A stretch of 64,000 nt of DNA, taken from positions 263,224 through 327,223 of the forward strand of contig JAPJQV010000002.1 in the NCBI GenBank assembly GCA_030824965.1, in the 5' to 3' direction. Origin of the DNA: Micavibrio sp. Lineage in GTDB: Bacteria > Pseudomonadota > Alphaproteobacteria > Micavibrionales > Micavibrionaceae. Every line of letters starts with the position of its first letter. Positions within the stretch are counted from its first letter, which is position 1. This document shows, in pieces, positions 52,348 through 60,943 of this stretch. The notes under the pieces are model-generated. The model worked only from the letters and a program-made list of their open reading frames with translations, did no database searches and had not been told where the DNA came from. The position numbers and the translations under genes were made by a program.

Positions 52348-53739
52348 ATGGAATTCGATCCTGCCTTACTATCCCGTATTCAATTTGCGGCAAATATTAC
52401 CTTTCACATTTTATTTCCGACAATCACTATTTCCCTTGGCTGGATTTTGCTGTTCTTCAAACTCTGTTTTCAAAGAACGCAAGATTACAAATGGATGAAT
52501 GCATACTTTTTCTTTACCAAGATCTTTGCTCTCTGCTTTGCTATCGGCGTCGTGACAGGCATTACTATGTCATTCCAGTTCGGCACCAACTGGCCGGGCT
52601 TTATGCTAACCGTCGGCAATATTGCAGGACCGCTTTTGGCCTATGAAGTACTTACGGCTTTTTTCCTCGAGGCGACGTTTCTAGGCATCATGTTTTTTGG
52701 CTTTCGCCGTGTCAAACCCTGGGTTCATAACCTTGCAACCTTTCTGGTGGCCGCAGGCACAACTCTATCCGCCTTCTGGATCTTAGCTTTAAACAGCTGG
52801 ATGCAAACCCCCGTTGGCTTCGAAATGGTTGACGGCAAAGCCATAGCGACCGACTGGATAGAAATTATCTTTAATCCTTCACTGCCATATCGTTTTACCC
52901 ATATGCTGCTGGCCTCCGCTTTGACGGCGGCTTTCTTTATGGCCGGCCTTTCCGCTTATCGCTGGTTAAGAAATGACCGCAGTCCTGCAGTTCTGGCAAC
53001 TCTTAAAACCGGAATTTATCTGGCAGCCCTCCTGATCCCAATCCAAATCTTCGTTGGCGATCTTCATGGCCTTAATACACTTAAACACCAACCTGCTAAA
53101 GTCGCCGCCATGGAAGCTCTTTGGGAAACACGAACCGAGGCCCCATTGGTTTTATTTGCTCTGCCGGACGAAGCAGGTAAAACGAATAATTGGGTTTTAG
53201 AGATTCCGAAGCTCGCCAGTTTGATCCTGTCTCATGAATGGGCGGGAGAGATAAAAGGCCTGAACGAATTCGAAGGCGAACACCCTCCGGTCGCTCCAGT
53301 GTTCTGGGCATTTCGTATTATGGTCGGCCTTGGTTTATTGATGCTGGCTGTCTCATGGCTATCTGGCATTTATGTCCGTAAACACCAATCGTTGTCCCGA
53401 TTTTGGGGATATGTACTGGTTGCGATGACTTTTTCAGGATCTGTTGCGACAATCGCCGGATGGTATGTCACGGAAATTGGGCGCCAGCCATGGCTTGTCT
53501 ACGGTGTGCTTAAAACGAAAGACGCTATTTCGTCCGTTACATCGCCGATGATCATGACGTCCTTGGCAGGATATCTGGCAGTTTACGCATTTCTGCTTGT
53601 CGCTTTTATAACCACGGTTTTTTACATGGCTTCTCACGCGCATGAAAATGAAACGGAAGGGCCGACCGATAAAGAAACACTGGGTGCGTGGGGCGCACCG
53701 CTCGTCAAAGACAAAGCCAAAAATGAGGATCCCGCATAA
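52348..53739 (+). CDS. cydA: Cytochrome bd-type quinol oxidase subunit I (CioA-like)
   Basis: CydA/CioA is the haem-bearing subunit of the high-affinity quinol:oxygen oxidoreductase of the inner membrane. The 463-aa product has the N-terminal helix with axial His20 (ITFHILFPTITISLGW), the second histidine in RFTHMLLAS near residue 186, the quinol-binding segment GLNTLKHQPAKVAAMEALWE and the signature EIGRQPWLVYGVLKT. The Q-loop is short, which points to the cyanide-insensitive (CIO) type. A weak ribosome site precedes the ATG. It is followed by cydB with a TAATG overlap. Confidence 0.95.
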   Translation: MEFDPALLSRIQFAANITFHILFPTITISLGWILLFFKLCFQRTQDYKWMNAYFFFTKIFALCFAIGVVTGITMSFQFGTNWPGFMLTVGNIAGPLLAYEVLTAFFLEATFLGIMFFGFRRVKPWVHNLATFLVAAGTTLSAFWILALNSWMQTPVGFEMVDGKAIATDWIEIIFNPSLPYRFTHMLLASALTAAFFMAGLSAYRWLRNDRSPAVLATLKTGIYLAALLIPIQIFVGDLHGLNTLKHQPAKVAAMEALWETRTEAPLVLFALPDEAGKTNNWVLEIPKLASLILSHEWAGEIKGLNEFEGEHPPVAPVFWAFRIMVGLGLLMLAVSWLSGIYVRKHQSLSRFWGYVLVAMTFSGSVATIAGWYVTEIGRQPWLVYGVLKTKDAISSVTSPMIMTSLAGYLAVYAFLLVAFITTVFYMASHAHENETEGPTDKETLGAWGAPLVKDKAKNEDPA

Positions 53740-54764
53740 TGAATGAAATAATCTCAAACGGGCAGTGGCTGCCCCTGGTATTCGCGTTCTTGATGGGCTT
53801 TTCAATGCTGGTCTATGCGCTTCTTGACGGCTATGACCTTGGCGTTGGTATTTTGGTATCGCGGGCAAGCGACCAGGAAAAGAATATTATGATTGCCTCG
53901 ATCGGACCGTTCTGGGATGCGAATGAAACCTGGCTGGTGCTAGGCGTAGGGCTTTTGCTGGTAGCTTTTCCTCTGGCTCACGGCGTTATCTTATCCAGCC
54001 TTTATATTCCGGTTGCCATCATGCTGACCGGGATTATCTTCCGTGGGGTTTCGTTTGATTTTCGCTCGAAAGCACATACGAGCCACCGTAAATTCTGGAA
54101 CTGGTCATTTTTTGGTGGCTCGCTTATTACAGCCCTCTCCCAAGGCTACATGCTTGGCTCTTATATTCTCGGCTTCGATCATAGTTTAAAAGGAGTCGTT
54201 TTTTCGATTACTACAGGCTTTGCCTTAGCATCCGGTTACGCGTTGATCGGCGCTTGCTGGCTTATCATGAAAACGGAAGGCGATCTGCAACTCCGTGCGG
54301 TTCATTGGGCAAAAATGAGTCTGATAGGGGCTATTGCCGCCATTGCTATCGTTTCCCTCTCCACCCCTTTAATATCCCCCCGAATTTTTGAAAAATGGTT
54401 TTCCGTTCCACAAATATTCTATCTTTCCCCTATTCCTATATTGACCCTAACTTTTCTTCTGGGCCTGTTCTTAATCTTATCCAAACTGCCGAAGGAGGGC
54501 GACCGCCTGTGTTGGGCACCCTTTGTCCTCACTGTTATGACGGCTATATTATGTTTTATAGGTCTCGCTTATAGCTTCTATCCTTTTATTGTTCCGGAAA
54601 CAGTCAACTCAAAAGGACTTCTCATTGTTGATTCTGCCAGCGCGCCACAATCTTTAATGATCATTCTGGTAGGGGCTTTGATTGTAATACCCTGCCTGCT
54701 CGCTTACACATTTTTTGCTTATAAGGTCTTCCACGGAAAAGCGACCGAGTTAAGATATGATTAA
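53739..54764 (+). CDS. cydB: Cytochrome bd-type quinol oxidase subunit II
   Basis: CydB is the structural partner of CydA. The 341-aa product begins with the family helix VYALLDGYDLGVGILV, then ASIGPFWDANETWLVLGVGLLLVAFPLAHG, GIIFRGVSFDFR and several further membrane helices. Its ATG shares a base with the cydA stop. No small CydX-type gene was visible in the 76 bp that follow. With cydA it should be induced when oxygen is low, given the upstream FNR/FixK-type box. Confidence 0.95.
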   Translation: MNEIISNGQWLPLVFAFLMGFSMLVYALLDGYDLGVGILVSRASDQEKNIMIASIGPFWDANETWLVLGVGLLLVAFPLAHGVILSSLYIPVAIMLTGIIFRGVSFDFRSKAHTSHRKFWNWSFFGGSLITALSQGYMLGSYILGFDHSLKGVVFSITTGFALASGYALIGACWLIMKTEGDLQLRAVHWAKMSLIGAIAAIAIVSLSTPLISPRIFEKWFSVPQIFYLSPIPILTLTFLLGLFLILSKLPKEGDRLCWAPFVLTVMTAILCFIGLAYSFYPFIVPETVNSKGLLIVDSASAPQSLMIILVGALIVIPCLLAYTFFAYKVFHGKATELRYD

Positions 54765-54840
54765 TTTCCTTCTGGCATAAATAACTGTTAAAGTCAGAAT
54801 GACTTAAACTCGAGATGCGGTTAGAATAACGGGCATAACC

Positions 54841-55680
54841 ATGACGCCAGAAGACGAAGACACCTCCCCTTATTCTTATGCATCGATAATCGGCGCGGCT
54901 TTTGGCGCTTTAATGATTATTTTGGCCATTCTCATTGGCACCCGCAATTACATTGCCTTCATCAGCCTGGAAGGATTGTTGATAGTCGTCGGCGGCTCCT
55001 TGGCTGTCGCATTTATGAGCTTTCAGGCCAACCATGTTGTGGCCGCACTTAAAAGTATCGGTCACATGTTTATGAAAGCAACCGCGACCCATGAAACATT
55101 ACATCACGATATGGTAGAGATTATCGCCTGGGCAAAAATCGTAAAAGCCAAAGGTATGCGCGGCCTTGAAGATGAAAACTTCAACAATCCCAAAAATGAT
55201 AGCTTTGTCCGTTATGGGCTGGATATGGTCGTCAGCAATTATTCGCCCGATGAAGTCCGCACAATGATGGAAACCGCCGCCGATGCCACGTATGAGCGAG
55301 ATACAATTCCAGCGCGCGTCCTACAGGCCATGGCCAGCCATGCTCCCGCTTTTGGCATGGTCGGCACACTGGTGGGCATGGTTATTATGCTCGGTAATTT
55401 TTCCGGCGACATGTCTGGCGTTGGCAAAGGTTTGTCTGTAGCCCTTCTTGCCACACTTTACGGCGTTGTCACGGCTAGACTTGTCTATATTCCGGCAGCC
55501 TCAAAAATCATCCAGAAACAGGAAGGTTTGCGTTTTCGCAACCAACTTATTACCGAAGGCATGGTCTTGCTTGTGGCAAATAAAACGCCACGCTATATTC
55601 AGGATTGGCTCAATAGCTTCCTTCGTCCAGAGAGTCACTACGATATCGACACGAAAATCCAGAGCATCATTAAAAAATAA
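54841..55680 (+). CDS. MotA-family stator/proton-channel protein
   Basis: The 279-aa product belongs to the MotA/PomA family, which with MotB forms the ion-driven stator of the flagellar motor. Four hydrophobic segments are visible: IIGAAFGALMIILAILIG, FISLEGLLIVVGGSLAVAFM, APAFGMVGTLVGMVIMLG and SVALLATLYGVVTARLVYIP; the last two contain the conserved prolines of the channel. The cytoplasmic loop between helices 2 and 3 is present. Its stop overlaps the start of the motB-like gene (TAATG). No other flagellar genes lie in the window. Confidence 0.9.
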   Translation: MTPEDEDTSPYSYASIIGAAFGALMIILAILIGTRNYIAFISLEGLLIVVGGSLAVAFMSFQANHVVAALKSIGHMFMKATATHETLHHDMVEIIAWAKIVKAKGMRGLEDENFNNPKNDSFVRYGLDMVVSNYSPDEVRTMMETAADATYERDTIPARVLQAMASHAPAFGMVGTLVGMVIMLGNFSGDMSGVGKGLSVALLATLYGVVTARLVYIPAASKIIQKQEGLRFRNQLITEGMVLLVANKTPRYIQDWLNSFLRPESHYDIDTKIQSIIKK

Positions 55681-56408
55681 TGCGCAAATCTAGATACAGA
55701 CGCAGTAGCGATAATGAGCCAGGCCTTGACGATTGGCTCATGACCTATGCTGACATGATTACGCTGCTTTTGTGCTTTTTTGCCGTTTTCCTTTCCGTCT
55801 CACAACCGCGCAATGACAAACTTCAGGAAGCCAAGGCTGAAGTAAAAAAGGTTTTTGCCAATCCGGAAGATTTTTACCAGCGCGAAATCAAAGATCCTAC
55901 AGCGACACATGAAAATCTGCCTAGCGGGAACGGAATTTTACCGACCAACACAGCAAACCCTTTTGGGATCGTTTCTACAAATCGCAATGTTCAGATAATA
56001 CCGGGAGACCGGATTACAACAATCGAGATGAGCAGTTCGGCATTTTTCCAAAGCGGAGCCGCTACCCTTAATCCTGACGGAAAGCGAATTCTTGATAATA
56101 TCGCGGCGATTATTAAAGATGATAAATATAAAGATTACCGCGTGGTGATCGAAGGCCATACGGACGACTCACCGATTAATACAGCCCAGTTTCCGTCTAA
56201 CTGGGAATTATCGACTGCACGAGCCGCAAGCGTTGTGCGTTTGCTTATTGAGCAGGGTTTCCCGCCTGGCCGCTTACAAGCTTCGGGTTATGCAGACACA
56301 TATCCGAAATTCCCTAACCGTGATACACAAGGCAATTCAATTCCAGATAATCAGGCGCAAAATCGTCGCGTAATCATTCGCTTGGAAAAGATAGAAAAAT
56401 CAAAATAA
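55680..56408 (+). CDS. MotB-like stator protein with OmpA domain
   Basis: The 242-aa product pairs with the upstream MotA. It has a short basic N terminus, one membrane helix with the proton-binding aspartate (WLMTYADMITLLLCFFAVFL, Asp25), a linker and a C-terminal OmpA-like peptidoglycan-binding domain (VVIEGHTDDSPINTAQFPSN, ELSTARAASVVRLLIEQG, NRRVIIRLE). This layout is that of MotB, which anchors the stator to the cell wall. It is shorter in the linker than enterobacterial MotB. Confidence 0.92.
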   Translation: MRKSRYRRSSDNEPGLDDWLMTYADMITLLLCFFAVFLSVSQPRNDKLQEAKAEVKKVFANPEDFYQREIKDPTATHENLPSGNGILPTNTANPFGIVSTNRNVQIIPGDRITTIEMSSSAFFQSGAATLNPDGKRILDNIAAIIKDDKYKDYRVVIEGHTDDSPINTAQFPSNWELSTARAASVVRLLIEQGFPPGRLQASGYADTYPKFPNRDTQGNSIPDNQAQNRRVIIRLEKIEKSK

Positions 56409-56481
56409 ATCAATAACTTGCGTATAAGGAACCATTGGCCCTCTATTTAGTTTGTATAATTAAGAGCAAACGAGGTGGATT

Positions 56482-56640
56482 ATGCCAGATCTAAAAGACG
56501 AAAAAAAATTGGATAAAGAATTAAAGGATACTTTCCCGGCTAGTGACCCAACAAGCGGGAATGTTTTTGTCGGAGCGCCAATCGAACGCAACTGCACTGA
56601 TGAAGATTGTGGGTGTGGATCAAAAAAATCTAAAGAATAA
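56482..56640 (+). CDS. Small FPASDP-motif protein with cysteine-rich tail, 52 aa
   Basis: This short gene has a strong ribosome site (CGAGGTGG before ATG). The product is highly charged at the N terminus and contains DTFPASDPTSG, a motif found in many small alphaproteobacterial proteins of unknown function. The C terminus holds three closely spaced cysteines (NCTDEDCGCGSKK) that might bind a metal. A hairpin terminator follows directly. Confidence 0.7.
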   Translation: MPDLKDEKKLDKELKDTFPASDPTSGNVFVGAPIERNCTDEDCGCGSKKSKE

Positions 56641-56643
56641 TTC

Positions 56644-56670
56644 AAGGCCGGTTTATCCGGCCTTATTTTA
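56644..56670 (+). terminator. Terminator after the FPASDP protein
   Basis: AAGGCCGG pairs with CCGGCCTT across TTTAT, followed by ATTTTA. Confidence 0.75.
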
Positions 56671-56910
56671 TCCGATTTCAAAATATTCAAGACAAACCGC
56701 AACTCTTTTATCTTCCTTATCTATCCATTCGTGCAGAGAAAAATATTCCTTCATCTTTTCACGCCTTAAGTTGACCTGATCTAAAGGAATCAAATCAAGT
56801 TCATTCAGTGCACGGCAAGCGGATTTTGCAAATACCAACCTTAAATCGGCTTGATGCGCCAGTATATCTGCACGGATATCTTCGATAGAAATTTGTAAAT
56901 CAGTATTCAT
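56668..56910 (-). CDS. Small hypothetical protein, 80 aa
   Basis: I do not recognise this soluble, helical protein (MNTDLQISIEDIRADILAHQ ... EWIDKEDKRVAVCLEYFEIG). The ATG at 56910 is used; a TTG six bases upstream is an alternative. The ribosome site is weak. It converges on the FPASDP gene and shares its terminator region. Confidence 0.55.
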   Translation of the reverse strand: MNTDLQISIEDIRADILAHQADLRLVFAKSACRALNELDLIPLDQVNLRREKMKEYFSLHEWIDKEDKRVAVCLEYFEIG

Positions 56911-56983
56911 GTTCAATCATATTACTCAGCCTCGGAAGACTTTATAATATCTGTGATAATTCTTTCAAACTGAATTACTTTTG

Positions 56984-57511
56984 CTATGCAGCAAATTTAA
57001 ATGAAATTGCATTTAATATGGCAGTTTTTCCAGTTTGAATGTCTAAACCTTCTTCCCGCATGGCTTCTTCTATTTTAATCTCGATACGCTCTTTTATTTG
57101 CGTTTCAATCTTTGCGCGATCTTTAGGATCCATTGCTACCAGTTCTTCTTCGGTATATCCTAATTCTTTCAAGATTTCCTCGCGTATCAATTCTTCCGGC
57201 GTTTTGTCCATATATTTCAGAAATTCCTCCGCAGGACTTGCCTTCTTGACTATGGCTTCTGCAGGCTCGACATCGATTGCATTGCTGTCAGGTGATTGGG
57301 CTATCGCTTGGGCTTGCCAGAGCGTGTTGGCCGTGTATCCCCCGGAGATGGTGGTACCGGTAATTGTTTCCGTAGACCCGGCAGAATTTGCCGCGTCCAG
57401 AGGTCCATTCATATTCTCTTGAAACTTGTCTTCAGCTTTTTCATCCGGCGTTTTAACCCATATTTTATGTAGGTTTTGCTGAATAATACTGTTTAGTCCT
57501 GAAATAGACAT
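56984..57511 (-). CDS. Hypothetical protein with acidic helical C-terminal domain, 175 aa
   Basis: The N-terminal half is Ser/Thr/Ala-rich and probably disordered, with MSISGLNSIIQQNL at the start. The C-terminal half contains EEFLKYMDKTPEELIREEIL and GYTEEELVAMDPKDRAKIE, a charged helical block that I recall from other uncharacterised alphaproteobacterial proteins, and it ends in ILNAISFKFAA. No signal peptide is visible. Function unknown. It stands alone between two other unknown genes on the same strand. Confidence 0.7.
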   Translation of the reverse strand: MSISGLNSIIQQNLHKIWVKTPDEKAEDKFQENMNGPLDAANSAGSTETITGTTISGGYTANTLWQAQAIAQSPDSNAIDVEPAEAIVKKASPAEEFLKYMDKTPEELIREEILKELGYTEEELVAMDPKDRAKIETQIKERIEIKIEEAMREEGLDIQTGKTAILNAISFKFAA

Positions 57512-57562
57512 TTAAAGGCCTCGGTTAAATACAAGGCCTAAAGATGCATAATTCAAGCCAGA

Positions 57563-57856
57563 TTATATTGGCTCTGGCTTACTGAATTTTACACAGACAT
57601 TTAAAAAACTGTCATCTTTGTAATTGCCCGCCTCGCGCGCCAGAGCTGCCTGATGGTTTACACAAGCCGACCATTTTCTAAGAGGATCTATAAAATTATC
57701 ATCAGACGATAAAACGGCTTGCCGTGTGGAATTGGCGGAGCTTTCAGATGAACAATACGTCAAGGCAATCAAAGATGCAGAGGCCGCAAAAGCGATGGCC
57801 AGCGACGTTTTAGGATATTGATGGAAAAAAGACGATTTTTCGTTGAATGAAGTCAT
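57563..57856 (-). CDS. Small membrane-anchored unknown protein, 97 aa
   Basis: The product has one hydrophobic segment (TSLAIAFAASASLIALTYCS) that could be an anchor or an atypical signal peptide, followed by a short soluble domain with two cysteines (WSACVNHQAALAREAG, LNVCVKF). The ATG at 57856 is preferred to the upstream TTG start. I do not recognise it. Confidence 0.55.
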   Translation of the reverse strand: MTSFNEKSSFFHQYPKTSLAIAFAASASLIALTYCSSESSANSTRQAVLSSDDNFIDPLRKWSACVNHQAALAREAGNYKDDSFLNVCVKFSKPEPI

Positions 57857-57961
57857 TAAATACACCCGATATAATTTGGCTGTGATTTCTAGCAATCTCT
57901 ATAATTTATGTCAAATAGTATTTTGAATTGATAACTCCGTAAAAAAATACTACTCAAGTGA

Positions 57962-58885
57962 ATGTCCAAACTGATCAGCATCACCGGAAAACTCGGCAGT
58001 GGTAAAAGCACTGTAACCAAAGAATTATGCTCACTCTGGAAATGCAATAAATATTCGACCGGGGATGCCCAGCGCCAGCTTGCCCAGCAGCGCGGTATTA
58101 CAACGCTGGAACTGAACATCATCTCGGAAACCGATCCTACTATTGATCGCGAAATAGATTCCATGTTCGGGCGTATTGCGTTATCGGATGATGACTTGAT
58201 TGTCGATTCACGCATGGCATGGTTTTTCCTGCCCCGTTCTCTGAAGATTAAATTGACAGTACAAGGGTTCGAAGCGGCACGGCGCGTATTGCACGATCTG
58301 GAGCGCACCTCAGAAAACAGATCTTCTATCGAAGATACATATCAGAACTTGAAATCGCGCCGCGAAAGTGAGCGCCGACGCTTTATTCAAACGTATGGCG
58401 TTGATATCGAAGATGAGCGTAATTTCGATCTGGTCATCGATACGACAGATGCCAGCCCGAAAGCCGTAGTCGAACTGATCGATAGCCAATCCCAGCGTTA
58501 TTTTTCCGATGCACCGATCCATAAATTCTGGGCATCGCCAAAAAGTATGTTCCCGATGATGGCGGCACCTGATTTATCAGATAAGTCCGGGCAGGAATTG
58601 ATCGATTCGATCCGAGACGAAGGCTTTGATGAACAATTCCCGATCACCTTGGCCGGGAACGAAAACGGATTTTTTATTTTCGACGGCCACCGTAGAGCTT
58701 CTGCTGCTCTTCACGCCAATGTCGGTTTCGTACCAGTAAATTTCCTTGGCCAGACCGATATAAGCTATCGCCTGACGCCTGAAGAATTCATCAAGGATAA
58801 ATTCGACATCTCGCTAGTCAACCCTTGGGAAGAAGAACATAACTTTAAATTCAGCCATGCCCCTGTCCGGACGATTAACGTTTAG
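57962..58885 (+). CDS. Fusion: cytidylate-kinase-like domain plus ParB-like domain
   Basis: The 307-aa product appears to join two folds. Residues 1-180 resemble the short cytidylate-kinase family: P-loop ITGKLGSGKST at 7-17, VDSRMAWFFLP near 80, a region of arginines (SRRESERRRFIQTYGVDI) and DLVIDTTDASPKAVVELI. Residues 190-307 contain FIFDGHRRASAAL near 240, the GHRR signature of ParB/sulfiredoxin-like nucleotidase folds. The fusion may link a nucleotide kinase to a regulatory or NTP-binding module. Function is not known. It overlaps the convergent apt gene by four bases. Confidence 0.75.
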   Translation: MSKLISITGKLGSGKSTVTKELCSLWKCNKYSTGDAQRQLAQQRGITTLELNIISETDPTIDREIDSMFGRIALSDDDLIVDSRMAWFFLPRSLKIKLTVQGFEAARRVLHDLERTSENRSSIEDTYQNLKSRRESERRRFIQTYGVDIEDERNFDLVIDTTDASPKAVVELIDSQSQRYFSDAPIHKFWASPKSMFPMMAAPDLSDKSGQELIDSIRDEGFDEQFPITLAGNENGFFIFDGHRRASAALHANVGFVPVNFLGQTDISYRLTPEEFIKDKFDISLVNPWEEEHNFKFSHAPVRTINV

Positions 58886-59406
58886 GCATCCGGTGTTTCA
58901 TACGTAACGACACTGCGTACATTCAGTCCATTCCATTCATAGGAATGTTTATGTACGAACGGCAGATCAATGAACGACAGCAAGGCTTTAACTTCATAAC
59001 CCGCTTGCTTGCATAGATCGGCAGCAGCAGTCATCGTACCACCTGTGGCAAGTACGTCATCCACGATGACAATCCGGCCTTGGCCATGCATGACTTGCAT
59101 ACCCGATGTCGAGTATTCAGTGGAATAAGCAGCTTCGGAAAATGGCGGCGGAATTTTTCCTGCCTTGCGGATCATCTTGAAATTCTTGCCGTAGCGGTCA
59201 GCCAAAGCCGAAGCAAAAATAAAACCTCGCGCATCGACCCCTGCGAAAAGATCAACGTCTTTCATTTCGTCTGCAGGCAACAACTCGCCAAGCGCTGCTA
59301 TTGTATCACTGAAATACCCTTCCAGTAGCGGCGAGATGTCTCTGAATACAACTCCCTTTATAGGAAAATCTTGGACTTTGCGTATATGGGAAGCCAATGG
59401 ATGCAT
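58882..59406 (-). CDS. apt: Adenine phosphoribosyltransferase
   Basis: Apt salvages adenine to AMP with PRPP in the cytoplasm. The 174-aa product has the typical start RKVQDFPIKGVVFRDISPLL, DARGFIFASALADRYG and the PRPP-binding motif IVIVDDVLATGGTMTAA. The ATG at 59406 is chosen because it gives the usual length and leaves an 11-bp gap to the upstream phosphatase; the longer ORF to 59439 would overlap that gene. It ends convergently with the kinase/ParB-like fusion. Confidence 0.94.
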   Translation of the reverse strand: MHPLASHIRKVQDFPIKGVVFRDISPLLEGYFSDTIAALGELLPADEMKDVDLFAGVDARGFIFASALADRYGKNFKMIRKAGKIPPPFSEAAYSTEYSTSGMQVMHGQGRIVIVDDVLATGGTMTAAADLCKQAGYEVKALLSFIDLPFVHKHSYEWNGLNVRSVVTYETPDA

Positions 59407-59417
59407 GAAGACTCTCT

Positions 59418-59954
59418 TTAATATGTTATAACCTGCCATATATTATCATGCCGCATGAATTTATAAATACGGGCATTGTCTATTTCCTTTGAACCTTCCG
59501 GCTCTAATTCTTCCATAACCCTGCGTATTGTACCACCATGGCATACGAAAAGCGGGGTCTCCTCAGATTGCAAATGACGGTTAATTGCGGCCATGACGCG
59601 TTTGCCATGCTCTATTGCCTTTTCTTCACCCGGCAAGATTTTCATTTCCTTCTGACGAATTTCCGTGATCTTGCCATCTAGCTCACCAAGATGACGCTCA
59701 TTCAAATCAGGGTCCTGAATAATATCAATATAGCCTGTAACCGTTAGGGCCGTTACATGCGCCCGGATCAATCCGCTGGAAACAATCAATGTGGGTTTTG
59801 GATCAAGGCGATTAAACACGATGCTGGCTATTTCGGCCTGCTTATATCCTTTTAATGTCAGATGCGGATCGCTGCCCGCACCGGATATCAGGCCCACCGC
59901 ATTATCCGCAGACTGTGCATGACGCATCACGTAGAAACTTTTGGGTAAGACCAT
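59418..59954 (-). CDS. Histidine phosphatase superfamily protein
   Basis: The 178-aa product has the RHG-type active site with alanine in place of glycine (YVMRHAQSADN), the second catalytic histidine in LFVCHGGTIRR and the acid in LNERHLGELDG, as in phosphoglycerate-mutase-like phosphatases. Substrate unknown: a phosphosugar or nucleotide phosphate is likely. It lies directly upstream of apt on the same strand, so the two may be co-transcribed and concern nucleotide salvage. Confidence 0.85.
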   Translation of the reverse strand: MVLPKSFYVMRHAQSADNAVGLISGAGSDPHLTLKGYKQAEIASIVFNRLDPKPTLIVSSGLIRAHVTALTVTGYIDIIQDPDLNERHLGELDGKITEIRQKEMKILPGEEKAIEHGKRVMAAINRHLQSEETPLFVCHGGTIRRVMEELEPEGSKEIDNARIYKFMRHDNIWQVITY

Positions 59955-59963
59955 TTTATACCT

Positions 59964-59990
59964 AAAAAAAGCCCGGCTATTACCGGGCTT
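59964..59990 (-). terminator. Terminator of the EF-hand gene
   Basis: On the minus strand AAGCCCGG pairs with CCGGGCTT across a short loop and is followed by seven T residues. Confidence 0.8.
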
Positions 59991-60013
59991 GATTAACTTT
60001 AAAAGTTCTGCAA

Positions 60014-60316
60014 TTAAAAATCCAGCTCTTCACGTCCTACATAGGTATCACGATTAGTATCGAGCGATTGGAATTTGAGCAAAATAGCTTTTTCGCGGTT
60101 ATCTTGATTATGCGATAATACTTCTTGCGCCCTTGCATCGCCCATATCGGCCTGCATTTGCAAATAAGCTTTATATTCACCTAAATTCAGTTTCTGATTA
60201 CCGTCCATGTCGGCGCGAGTGTAGGACTGCGCGCGCGTATCGGGACGCTCTTCATGTGCACAGGCGGAAACAGCGAGAGCGGTTGAGATAACAGCTAAAG
60301 TTAAAATCTTTTTCAT
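60014..60316 (-). CDS. EF-hand lipoprotein, 100 aa
   Basis: The product starts with a lipoprotein signal peptide (MKKILTLAVISTALAVSACA; lipidated Cys at 19). Two calcium-binding EF-hand loops follow: DMDGNQKLNLGE near residues 37-48 and DTNRDTYVGREE near 86-97, both with acidic residues at the expected ligand positions. It should be a periplasmic, membrane-anchored calcium-binding protein. A ChaA-like Ca2+/H+ antiporter lies 630 bp upstream on the same strand. Confidence 0.85.
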   Translation of the reverse strand: MKKILTLAVISTALAVSACAHEERPDTRAQSYTRADMDGNQKLNLGEYKAYLQMQADMGDARAQEVLSHNQDNREKAILLKFQSLDTNRDTYVGREELDF

Positions 60317-60345
60317 TGAAATGCCCTTTCTAATGCAGGAACCAA

Positions 60346-60373
60346 CAAAAAAGCCCGGGAACAGTTCCGGGCT
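60346..60373 (-). terminator. Terminator between unknown gene and EF-hand gene
   Basis: On the minus strand AGCCCGG pairs with CCGGGCT around an eight-base loop, followed by a run of T residues. Confidence 0.75.
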
Positions 60374-60385
60374 ACTAAGTTAACT

Positions 60386-60832
60386 TTACTGGCCCAGCCC
60401 CCAGTTTAAACGAACCCGCATTACGGCTTCTTGCTGAATTTCCGTTTCCGGCATTATTTGTGCCACAGCATTACGATATTTTTCAGCTTTACCGAGCTCG
60501 CGGCCATTTCCGATTCGTCTCGCAAATTCATTGAAAATCTCGGCTTTGTCTTCCACACTTCCATTTGACGACTTAAAAGAAGCTATCAGGAACTCTTCAG
60601 GCGTGACTAAATCCATATCTATTCGGGCCAAAATAACCGCCTTTATCTCGCTTTTCGTTTGAGGCTGTAAAAGATTTTCGGCACGGTCGGCCACTTCTTG
60701 ATTGATGCTGTTTTGGGGATCCAGACTTTTTGCAAATTTTACAAATGCTACTGCCCCATCAGCTATGGATTGTTTTGCAGCAATACGAAAATCGCGGGCT
60801 ATTAAATAGTTAGTACTCTGATCGATATTCAT
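60386..60832 (-). CDS. Hypothetical protein, 148 aa
   Basis: I do not recognise this soluble protein. It is mostly helical, with MNIDQSTNYLIARDFRIAAK at the start and segments such as NSINQEVADRAENLLQPQTK and EIFNEFARRIGNGRELGKAE. AAAGGAG lies seven bases before the ATG. It ends in a clear terminator and lies between the EF-hand lipoprotein and the ChaA-like antiporter on the same strand. No signal peptide is visible. Confidence 0.65.
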   Translation of the reverse strand: MNIDQSTNYLIARDFRIAAKQSIADGAVAFVKFAKSLDPQNSINQEVADRAENLLQPQTKSEIKAVILARIDMDLVTPEEFLIASFKSSNGSVEDKAEIFNEFARRIGNGRELGKAEKYRNAVAQIMPETEIQQEAVMRVRLNWGLGQ

Positions 60833-60943
60833 TAGACACTCCTTTACTCAATAAGCTCAACCTAACCATTTATTAGCAAAAGTCAATATATTATGTGAAC
60901 TATCAGTACTGGCTTTTAACTCATCTACATATAAGAGGTTAGA

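Noticed and set aside
54765..54840. A CydX-type small subunit after cydB
   Set aside because: No short hydrophobic frame with a ribosome site is present in the 76-bp gap.
59407..59439. Longer apt start overlapping the phosphatase gene
   Set aside because: The shorter start gives the normal length and avoids the overlap.
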